Made by a program: the position numbers and the translations under genes. DNA of 57,884 nucleotides from Deltaproteobacteria bacterium (GTDB lineage Bacteria > Desulfobacterota > Binatia > HRBIN30), in NCBI GenBank assembly GCA_016200585.1, contig JACQEN010000198.1:1-57884 (forward strand), in the 5' to 3' direction. Under the pieces are notes generated by a model that saw only the letters and a list, made by a program, of their open reading frames with translations, was not told the origin of the DNA and ran no database searches. Numbering within the stretch: the stretch's first letter is position 1; each line of letters begins with the position of its first letter. Of the stretch, positions 51,733-57,884 are shown piece by piece.

Positions 51733-51784
51733 CTCATCCCCCAACCCCCTTCTCTTACCAAGAGAGGGGGCGTAGGGGGGTGAG
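51733..51784. repeat. solo C/G-rich palindrome of the DUF559-cassette repeat family
   Basis: Outer arms CTCATCCCCC and GGGGGGTGAG enclose an inner palindrome with CCCCTTCTCTT and AAGAGAGGGG around ACC. Arrangement and words are close to those of the terminal repeats at 35323 and 35714, but no nuclease gene is present. It lies between the EXORDIUM-like and DUF1624 genes. Confidence 0.7.
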
Positions 51785-51915
51785 TTGGTAGCCTGGCCGG
51801 TGACAGGAATTCTCAAGCAAAGGTCCGTGCACATGCGCACCAATCGATGAGCGAGCGGCGACCGTAGGTCGTCGCTCGACGTTGACTTCCTTGGGCGCCT
51901 TGTCGATCAAGGTGC

Positions 51916-53064
51916 ATGGCCGACACAGCCGACGGTTCAGCGCAGCGTTTGGTCCATCTCGACCTGCTGCGCGGCTTGATCATGCTGACCATGGCGCTCG
52001 ATCACGTCCGGGCGTTCGTCGTTCGTGAACACCCGTTCGAGATTTGGTCGCAGGCGCTGCCGCATTACGACGCTGTATTGCCATTTCTCACGCGCTTGCT
52101 CACCCACTTTTGCGCACCGGGGTTCTTCTTCCTGATGGGTGCCGGCGTGACGCTGTTTGCGAGTGCCCGCCGTCGCGACGACTGGTCGACCGGGAGGATT
52201 GCCCGCCACCTGGTGACGCGCGGTGTGCTTCTCGTCGTCGTGCAGCAGTTGATCGAGAACCCGGCGTGGATCCTCGGGTCGATGGGCGCCGCGAAGGAAC
52301 CGGCAAGCGGCGGGTTCCAACCTGCCGGCGTCGTGCTCGGCGTACTGTATGCTCTCGGAATGTCGATGGCGCTGTGGGGCCTTCTGCTGCGCCTTCCTTC
52401 GATCGGCGTTCTGCTGATCAGCGCCGCTGCGATCGTCGCGACTCAGACGCTCACGCCGTCGATCGCCGACGCCGCAACCTCGTACTCGCCGCTGCTGCGT
52501 CTCCTGCTGATTCCAGGTAAGACCGGCGTCTGGTTCGTCATCTACCCGGTGATTCCATGGTTGGGTCTGACCGGAATGGGGATCGTCTTCGGGCGCGCCT
52601 TGGCGGATGGCAAGCGACTCGCACCGCAGGCCCTCGCCTGGGGCGCCGTATTCCTCATACTCTTTGTCATGGTGCGGAGTGTCGGCGGGTTCGGCAATAT
52701 CCATGTACCCGTTCCCGAGGGATGGATCGGCTTCCTCAACGTCACGAAGTACCCTCCGAGTCTGGCGTTCATCGCCTTGACGCTCGGTGTCGATCTGATC
52801 GTTCTCGGCGTGCTTGCCGCATTTTGTAGCGGTGGAGAATTTTGGGCGCTGCCGCTGCTGACGTTCGGCCGCAGCGCCTTGTTCTTCTACATCGCCCACC
52901 TATACGTCTACGCCGTGATCGGCTTTGCCTTTCCACACGGTGCGCCGATTGCGATGGCGTACCCGCCGTGGTTTGTCGGGCTACTGATTCTCTACCCGTT
53001 GTGCCGCCGTTACGAGCGCTTCAAGCACCGGCGGCCGACGAATTCGCTGTGGCGATTCTTCTGA
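51916..53064 (+). CDS. DUF1624/heparan-alpha-glucosaminide acetyltransferase-like membrane protein
   Basis: A 382-residue polytopic membrane protein with about ten hydrophobic helices. RLVHLDLLRGLIMLTMALDHVR is the conserved N-terminal helix of the DUF1624/YeiB acyltransferase-type family, with the LDxLRG and DHxR residues. FCAPGFFFLMGAGVTLF and FGRSALFFYIAHLYVYAVIG also fit. Members acetylate glycans or have unknown roles. The next gene is convergent on the minus strand. Confidence 0.8.
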   Translation: MADTADGSAQRLVHLDLLRGLIMLTMALDHVRAFVVREHPFEIWSQALPHYDAVLPFLTRLLTHFCAPGFFFLMGAGVTLFASARRRDDWSTGRIARHLVTRGVLLVVVQQLIENPAWILGSMGAAKEPASGGFQPAGVVLGVLYALGMSMALWGLLLRLPSIGVLLISAAAIVATQTLTPSIADAATSYSPLLRLLLIPGKTGVWFVIYPVIPWLGLTGMGIVFGRALADGKRLAPQALAWGAVFLILFVMVRSVGGFGNIHVPVPEGWIGFLNVTKYPPSLAFIALTLGVDLIVLGVLAAFCSGGEFWALPLLTFGRSALFFYIAHLYVYAVIGFAFPHGAPIAMAYPPWFVGLLILYPLCRRYERFKHRRPTNSLWRFF

Positions 53065-53096
53065 AGGAAGCGCGCGGGACGGAGCTGGTTGGCGCT

Positions 53097-54455
53097 CTAG
53101 CGCGGTTCGGTGACCACGACGGTTGCAAAGTCGCTGTTCGCCGCGTCGACCGTGACCGTGCGGTTGCTGCGACCGCCGAAGCCCACGGTCACATCATGAG
53201 CGCCGGGTTTCAATACGACGCGGGCCACCAAGATGCGGGAGGGCAGCAGTGTCCACGACCGCGTGTCGGGCCGATCGAATGCGACCAGCGCCGATTCGAA
53301 CAAGATGCTCAGGATGTCGCCCAACAGATCGCTCTGTTGCCTTCCCCCGGCGCGAATGCCTTCGGCGATCGCCGCCCGCGATGCCATACGGGTCAATGCC
53401 GCGGCGATGATCTTCGGCTTCATCTCTTCGTACTCTTGGCGAATTGCTGAGCCCAGGTCGGCCAGCTCTTCGACTTGCACGGCTTCTCCGTCGACTTGCA
53501 CCGCCGGTTCGCCGAGTGTGCTCGGCGTCGATACCAATTCCGGATACACAACAACTTTGCTGGCGCCGTACTTGAGGAAGTTGATGTCGTGGCTGACATA
53601 CGTACCGGCCATTCCGACTGCCAGGCCGACCGGGATGCGTTTCGGTTCTCGATGCGGTACCCGCCCAAGAGCGAGAACCACCAGCAGCTCACGCTCGACC
53701 GTCGGTCCGCCTTGCTTTCCATTGCGGCTCAAGACCTGGGACAGTCGCGGGCCGCGATAAGGATTGGCGCGCGCCAGCCGCGAGACCGCGCCGTCGAGCG
53801 ATTCGAGCCGTCCGCCGCCGAGAGCTTCCTCATAGTAGCGCAGGGCGCGATCTCCCTCGCCACGGTGCTCGAAGGTGAAGCCGGCAAGGTAGGTTCCCAG
53901 TGCCGCCGGTCGATCGGCCTGGATGTTTTGCGCCGCCAGGTAGTCGCGCATCACCTGGAAACGCCGTGCTTCGACGGCGGCGCCGTCGAGATCGCCGACG
54001 GCAAGGTAGTTCAGCATGTTGATCGCATTGACCGACAGACGTTCGGTTGGCGGCGTACGATAGGTCTTGAGACTGTCGCTGAAGATGTAACTTCCCAACG
54101 TTCCAACCGGGTCCGTCGATAGATCGAGCAACTCGAGATTTCCCTCGGCCGCGGAAAGGTCGCGCGCCGCTCCGCGGTAGCGTCCCAACGACTGCTGCAA
54201 CGAACCGCGCTCGAGTGCGATCAGCGGCCGATCGCCCTTCCATTGATTCGGCAACTCGTCGGCCGACGGCACGTCGAGCGCACCGTTCATCGTCACCAGC
54301 GCTTCTTCGTAGTTGCCGGCGGAAGTCGCGCGCGTTGCTTTGTCGAGGGAGTCGACGTAGGTGGCGCAGCCCGAGGCGGTCACCAGGATCAGCAGCAGCG
54401 CCGCAGCCAGCCACAGACCGGCGGCGCGATCCCTTGCACACGACCGCAGAGGCAG
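53097..54455 (-). CDS. TPR-type lipoprotein (COG3014-like), non-ATG start
   Basis: About 452 residues. Upstream of the first in-frame GTG (54383) the frame encodes a proper lipoprotein signal (LWLAAALLLILVTASGC), so the true start must lie further upstream. No ATG, GTG or TTG exists there before the frame's stop. A GGAAGGG ribosome-binding site (54463-54469) points to CTG 54455 (or ATC 54458), a few bases after the LpoB stop. The mature protein has N-terminal TPR-like helices (NYEEALVTMNGALDVP; GEGDRALRYYEEALGGG) and a C-terminal beta domain (KPGAHDVTVGFGGRSNRTVTV). It is probably an envelope assembly partner of LpoB. Confidence 0.75.
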   Translation of the reverse strand: MPLRSCARDRAAGLWLAAALLLILVTASGCATYVDSLDKATRATSAGNYEEALVTMNGALDVPSADELPNQWKGDRPLIALERGSLQQSLGRYRGAARDLSAAEGNLELLDLSTDPVGTLGSYIFSDSLKTYRTPPTERLSVNAINMLNYLAVGDLDGAAVEARRFQVMRDYLAAQNIQADRPAALGTYLAGFTFEHRGEGDRALRYYEEALGGGRLESLDGAVSRLARANPYRGPRLSQVLSRNGKQGGPTVERELLVVLALGRVPHREPKRIPVGLAVGMAGTYVSHDINFLKYGASKVVVYPELVSTPSTLGEPAVQVDGEAVQVEELADLGSAIRQEYEEMKPKIIAAALTRMASRAAIAEGIRAGGRQQSDLLGDILSILFESALVAFDRPDTRSWTLLPSRILVARVVLKPGAHDVTVGFGGRSNRTVTVDAANSDFATVVVTEPR

Positions 54456-54459
54456 GATG

Positions 54460-55107
54460 TTACCCTTCCAGCGCTTTCGAACGAGCGACCTCGTTTTGGA
54501 AACGAATCAGGCCGGTTTCGATCTCGATCACCTGTAGGAATAGTGTGTACTGCACGCGGCGCATGTTGTTCAGGCGCTCGTCGACCGAGGTGACCTTGCC
54601 GGTGAAGAAATACTGCGCACCCAGTTGCTTGCCCATGCGCTGCGCCGCGCGCGGATCATACCCGGCGCTCTGTTGAACGCCGATCTCGTGCGCCAACGAT
54701 TCCTGACTGCTGCGATCGACGACCCGTACGCGACCTGTGTTGACGAGTGAAGTTTCGATCGACGAAAGCAAGGTGAGCATCTGGTCGTCGAGGTGCTGCG
54801 TCGTGGCGTTTTGAATCGGCCAGATTGCAACCACGGGCGGTTGTGCGGCCCCTTTGACCGTTTCCTGCCAGAACGGTGAAGCCTCGAGACGCTTCAGGTA
54901 GTCGGCGACGAGATAGGTGATGTCGTCGCGGTCGAGCGTGACGCTGAGCGCTGGGCGGTCGAGATCCGGGTTTGCCGTACCTTCACCGCCGCGCGTTGCA
55001 CGGGCGGCACAGCCAGCATTCGCCGCCAGCAACACGGCCAGGCCGAGGGCGAGAGATCCGCGACCCACTCGATGCGCAACGCCGTTTTTCTGATCGCCGA
55101 TCCTCAT
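54460..55107 (-). CDS. lpoB: LpoB-like penicillin-binding protein activator
   Basis: A 215-residue lipoprotein with lipobox AANAGC near residue 33. The domain after about residue 60 matches LpoB: VVAIWPIQNATTQHLDDQML (the activator beta-sheet), SLVNTGRVRVVDR, and AQYFFTGKVTSVDERLNN. LpoB spans the periplasm from the outer membrane to stimulate PBP1B. It overlaps the upstream small gene (ATGA) and the TPR lipoprotein follows immediately downstream. Confidence 0.85.
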   Translation of the reverse strand: MRIGDQKNGVAHRVGRGSLALGLAVLLAANAGCAARATRGGEGTANPDLDRPALSVTLDRDDITYLVADYLKRLEASPFWQETVKGAAQPPVVAIWPIQNATTQHLDDQMLTLLSSIETSLVNTGRVRVVDRSSQESLAHEIGVQQSAGYDPRAAQRMGKQLGAQYFFTGKVTSVDERLNNMRRVQYTLFLQVIEIETGLIRFQNEVARSKALEG

Positions 55108-55445
55108 CCGAATAACCCTCCAATCGCTGCAAACGGTAGCAACACCACGTCGAACACCACCGTCAATGGGTAGAGCGCCACCTTCGCCACTGGCTGCATC
55201 GTCGAATGCGCGACACCGCGAGTCGCCGCGAAGAGGTAGCTGTCGTTGTACCAGGACTTCTCTTCCGGAGGTACAGGCTGGTAGCGCGGTTGCAACTCTC
55301 CCGATTTGTTGTCCGGCGCTTGCGCGATCTGAATGACATTGGCTGGCACACTCTGCCGAGGTGCTGCGTAAACGGCGCTGCCCAGGGTCAGCAGCAGCAC
55401 GGCGACGCCCAGGGTCCTGGCCGCGATGGATTGATGTATCGTCAT
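55104..55445 (-). CDS. small exported protein, YceK/YidQ-like
   Basis: A 113-residue protein with a signal peptide (TLGVAVLLLTLGSAVYA), a Gln/Pro-rich middle and a hydrophobic C-terminus (VALYPLTVVFDVVLLPFAAIGGLFG, shown as landmarks LYPLTVVFD and LLPFA) that resembles the YceK/YidQ family of small envelope proteins. YFAATRGV-like text (LFAATRGVAHST) is also family-like. It is first in the LpoB operon. The family call is tentative. Confidence 0.5.
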   Translation of the reverse strand: MTIHQSIAARTLGVAVLLLTLGSAVYAAPRQSVPANVIQIAQAPDNKSGELQPRYQPVPPEEKSWYNDSYLFAATRGVAHSTMQPVAKVALYPLTVVFDVVLLPFAAIGGLFG

Positions 55446-55744
55446 GGGCTGTTTCTTACCCTGCTACGTCCGTTCAGCCAAGAGGCCGGTTTGATGGCTC
55501 TTGCTGCCGAAGGCGCCACGCTGATCGGGGCGCGTACTGACCATCGAGCTCGAGCGCCTGATACCGGCGTTCCATGTGCCGCAGGTGCAACCCTGCAGGT
55601 GGCGGTCGACGAGGTGCCGGTGGCGGTGGTGACGCCACGGCCGTAGCGCCGGTCACGGAGTATGCGGTCTTCCCCGGCTTGCTGCAAAAGGAGCCGGAGG
55701 AATCGATCACAAGTCGCCGCGTACGGCTCGGACGCAGCTGACCG
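55446..55744. other. 299-base gap with no confident gene
   Basis: Between the YceK-like gene and the metalloprotease there are only short frames without recognisable start context or domains. A GGTGGCGGTGGTGACG-type GC-rich stretch is present. I see no terminator or repeat here. Confidence 0.5.
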
Positions 55745-57421
55745 CTACGGTAACGTGTCCTTGAACACCGCCAGCGCGCTCTTCTTCGCCGCTGCTGGAT
55801 AAACGGATTCCCAGCACACACCACCGTCGCTCTTCACGAGCTGTACGACGACGTTGGTGTCCTGCAACAGCAGCGTTGACCCTGCGGGCGCCGGCATCGG
55901 CAGGTTGGGACCCTTGCCACGCACGACGATCTTGGCTTTGGACTTGCCCGGCACCTCCGCTTTCAACGCGACGCGCAGCAGTCCGTTCGGCGTCAGGTCC
56001 CTATCGACGTACACATAACCCGTGCTCGTCTTCTTGCCCGTGGCCTTCCAGCATGGGGTGAGGCCGTGACAGAGCCCGCCCGCAGGCGCGAGCGCACCGA
56101 GTTTCAGCGTCGGCACGCCGTTGCTCTCGTCGTACACGCATACCCGATAGCTCGACGTTCCATTGACCGGGTCACCAAACTCACTGAGGGTTGTGGTCGC
56201 CCCGTGGCTCCAGACCCAACTCAGGTTGTCCTTGTTGTTGTTGCTGTTGTCGCTCAGCAGGAACGAACCCGCTCCAGGGGTGCGGCAGCTGGAAATGGGG
56301 GTCGCGGCGCAACCGCCTTCGAATGTGGGCGTCGCGGTGACGGTCGGCGTGTTCGTGCCCGTCGATGTAGGTGTGTTGGTCGGAGTCGACGTCACTGTCG
56401 GCGTCTGCGTCGGGGGGCTCGTCGGCGTTGGCGTAAACGCTGCGCTGGCGAGATTGTAACCGATGACGTCAAGGGCCTGCAGCTCAACCCCCAGATTCGG
56501 CGTGGCGCCGGCGGTACCGAAGGCGTCCTGTACTTGCGGGGTGTGTGGGCCCGTGCTGAACCAATCGCTAAAGTCGCCCCCTGCCTGTTGGTTGAATCGC
56601 GCCAAATCATTCACGCCGTCGATGGAAAAGAAAGCCTGGGTGGCCAGCATCGTATCAAAGCTCCGGTTGCCCGCTTGGTCATAGCGGAAGAGGTCCTCGC
56701 CCCACACCGGTCCCGTTGGACTTGGATTCCCGTTCGAAACCCCGTTGAGCGCCGAGCCGAACCCGAGCGCTTCGTCAATCTCGTGCGAGACGACGGCCAT
56801 CAGATCATACTTGCTCGGGTTGATTGACGACCGGTCGAGATTCATGAGCGAGGTATTCAAGCCGATGGTGCTGTCAAATGCCCCCGGAGGAGGATTGGCG
56901 ATGAATCCAAGAGCCCGGAGGTTGGCCGTCATTACGTTCATGTTCGCGTCGCCAGTGACGGGGTTGTTCGGGCCTGCCGAAAGCGTAGCCAGCGCAGTTG
57001 CGTCGTCGGGTGTTGTTACGTCAGCCGAAAGGGCCGCCAGGTAAACCGTATAGGGTATGGAACCGTAGTAGGTACTGCTCTGTCCCAATCCTGTTGTCAT
57101 CTCCTGAAAATTTATCGTGACCGCGATCGGATCGGAAAATTTCTGCTCGTAAATCGCGATCGCCGCGTTGATCGTGCTCTCGATGGTGGCGGCGTCGGGG
57201 TCGCTGGTAATCGTGCTGTCGAAGGTCGGGGTAATGACCAAGCCGCCCCCGATGGCAGCGAGTTGGCCGCGGCTGCGGTTGGGAGCCTTGCTGACGATGA
57301 TCGAAGGGTCGAAGATGGCGTGGCTGATCAGGCTCGCACCGTCAGCCGCGGCCAAGCTGCGGTGTGGTGCGGTGCACAGTAACGATGCGCACACCGCGAC
57401 AGCCCATGTAGCTTTCGTCAT
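55745..57421 (-). CDS. secreted zinc-metalloprotease-like protein with TP-rich linker
   Basis: A 558-residue secreted protein. ATG 57421 has AGGTGGGAG upstream and gives a signal peptide (AVAVCASLLCTAP). The catalytic-type domain (about 45-330) includes the NF038122-like segment and VVSHEIDEALGFGSAL, with HEIDExxGFG as a zincin-type helix. A threonine/proline-rich linker (about 340-385) with many TPT repeats follows. The C-terminal domain has CAATPISSC, GYVYVDRDLTPNG and VRGKGPNLPMP, a repeated module in this organism group as far as I recall. It lies just downstream of a Cys-rich gene on the same strand and may be co-expressed. Confidence 0.75.
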   Translation of the reverse strand: MTKATWAVAVCASLLCTAPHRSLAAADGASLISHAIFDPSIIVSKAPNRSRGQLAAIGGGLVITPTFDSTITSDPDAATIESTINAAIAIYEQKFSDPIAVTINFQEMTTGLGQSSTYYGSIPYTVYLAALSADVTTPDDATALATLSAGPNNPVTGDANMNVMTANLRALGFIANPPPGAFDSTIGLNTSLMNLDRSSINPSKYDLMAVVSHEIDEALGFGSALNGVSNGNPSPTGPVWGEDLFRYDQAGNRSFDTMLATQAFFSIDGVNDLARFNQQAGGDFSDWFSTGPHTPQVQDAFGTAGATPNLGVELQALDVIGYNLASAAFTPTPTSPPTQTPTVTSTPTNTPTSTGTNTPTVTATPTFEGGCAATPISSCRTPGAGSFLLSDNSNNNKDNLSWVWSHGATTTLSEFGDPVNGTSSYRVCVYDESNGVPTLKLGALAPAGGLCHGLTPCWKATGKKTSTGYVYVDRDLTPNGLLRVALKAEVPGKSKAKIVVRGKGPNLPMPAPAGSTLLLQDTNVVVQLVKSDGGVCWESVYPAAAKKSALAVFKDTLP

Positions 57422-57450
57422 AACTCCCACCTTTTTCGCCTCCCACCGTG

Positions 57451-57884
57451 TTAGTTGCAGGTACCTCCAGAACATGTCAGTCCCGCAGCGCAGCTGCCGA
57501 AACAACACGGTTCACCCGCATTGCCGCAGACACAAACGCCTCCAGAACATGTCCCGGAAGAACAAGAATTGTCGGATGGGCAGCATAAATCTGCCGGCGA
57601 CGGCAATCCCCCAAGACCACAAGCGCAACTGAAGTAATGGTTGTCGAGGGTGAAGCACGATAGACCGTTGTTGCAGCCATCGAGGCAGCACACTTCATTC
57701 TCGCCGCCACAGGGCTCACATGTTCCGTCGTAAAATGGATAGCTGCTGCATAGCAAATTCGGGCCCGCACAGGTGGTCTGAGGAGCGTCGCAGCACGGTT
57801 CACCTGTGCCCCCGCACGGCAAGCAGGTGCTGAAAGGGCTACGTACCGCACCTTGCGTGCAATAGGGGAAAACGAACCTACCAG
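57451..57884 (-). CDS. Cys-rich secreted-type protein, 5' end outside the window
   Basis: The frame is open to the right edge of the window, so the N-terminus is missing. The visible roughly 143 residues contain about 25 cysteines in repeating CC/GxC units such as GEPCCDAPQTTC, VCCLDGCNNGLSC, LCCPSDNSCSSGTC and EPCCFGSCAAGLTC, ending in GGTCN. This looks like a disulfide-rich repeat domain of the kind found in secreted proteins; no enzymatic motif is visible. It ends about 30 bases before the metalloprotease gene and is probably in the same operon. Confidence 0.7.
   Translation of the reverse strand, partial: GRFVFPYCTQGAVRSPFSTCLPCGGTGEPCCDAPQTTCAGPNLLCSSYPFYDGTCEPCGGENEVCCLDGCNNGLSCFTLDNHYFSCACGLGGLPSPADLCCPSDNSCSSGTCSGGVCVCGNAGEPCCFGSCAAGLTCSGGTCN

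Noticed and set aside
51487..51783. 98-codon frame ending PPSLTKRGGVGG
   Set aside because: Shifted frame through the end of the EXORDIUM-like gene; its last codons merely read the solo palindrome.
56290..56440. Tandem repeat in DNA (GTCGGNGT-like)
   Set aside because: It is the coding sequence of the threonine/proline-rich linker of the metalloprotease, explained by the protein.
1..57884. CRISPR array, tRNA or rRNA genes
   Set aside because: No regularly spaced direct repeats, tRNA-like cloverleaf with T-loop consensus, or rRNA sequence was noticed by eye; no computational scan was possible.

Overview
The window is high-GC bacterial DNA (about 60-65% by eye) with tightly packed genes in short operons, from a Gram-negative: it has TolC-type outer-membrane export, porin, LpoB and lipoprotein genes. 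Several secreted proteins carry a cysteine-rich or 'TP-repeat linker plus Lys-rich beta domain' style that I associate with uncultured Binatota/'Deltaproteobacteria' MAGs. That lineage guess rests on memory of style, not on a search. No rRNA, tRNA, CRISPR array, integrase or complete IS was recognised.

Layout. 1-3325: an exporter locus (ABC-2 permease, MlaC-like lipid carrier and ATPase on minus; divergent TolC-family protein). 3451-7973: TPR lipoprotein, then tsaD, rsmA, mutM and a 2-hydroxyacid dehydrogenase. 8259-10637: TIM-barrel isomerase and an Old Yellow Enzyme-like reductase. 10651-11267: a Cys-rich exported protein whose membrane-anchor tail appears frameshifted.

11546-26558 is a large nitrate assimilation locus: NasT (ANTAR antiterminator) and NasS (cytoplasmic nitrate sensor), a leader RNA carrying two ANTAR hexaloop hairpins, a NirB-NirD fusion nitrite reductase, a NarI/HdrE-like membrane cytochrome b, a cytoplasmic molybdopterin nitrate reductase, a four-cluster ferredoxin, a Tat-exported Rieske protein, the NrtABCD transporter and an outer-membrane porin. 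Together they would take nitrate across both membranes, reduce it to ammonium, and switch the operon on when NasS releases NasT. The cytochrome b, ferredoxin and Rieske set suggests that nitrate reduction is fed from the quinone pool.

26707-29979: a DapA-like aldolase and a large lipoprotein of unknown function. 29980-31425: an AT-richer, apparently acquired two-gene island encoding a winged-helix protein and an AbiEii-type nucleotidyltransferase, a candidate toxin-antitoxin or defence module. 31558-40540: Hsp70-like protein, GST, an Ltp2/DUF35 thiolase-aldolase pair, zinc alcohol dehydrogenase, P450, a START-like protein and a WS/DGAT acyltransferase, a lipid or steroid metabolism neighbourhood. 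It is interrupted by a decayed DUF559 nuclease gene bounded by about 37-bp terminal inverted repeats.

40554-44900 (minus): OB-fold protein, MBL hydrolase, ribokinase coupled to an internally deleted nucleoside hydrolase, and two alpha/beta hydrolases. 45152-48688: GH1 and GH3 glycosidases. 48860-57884: an EXORDIUM-like secreted protein, a DUF1624 membrane protein, a YceK-like/LpoB/TPR-lipoprotein envelope operon, a secreted metalloprotease and a Cys-rich protein cut by the window edge.

Intergenic DNA is unusually rich in palindromic elements of several kinds, described separately. The strongest candidates for something undescribed are the nuclease-palindrome cassette, the ANTAR-controlled quinone-linked nitrate module, and the AbiEii island.
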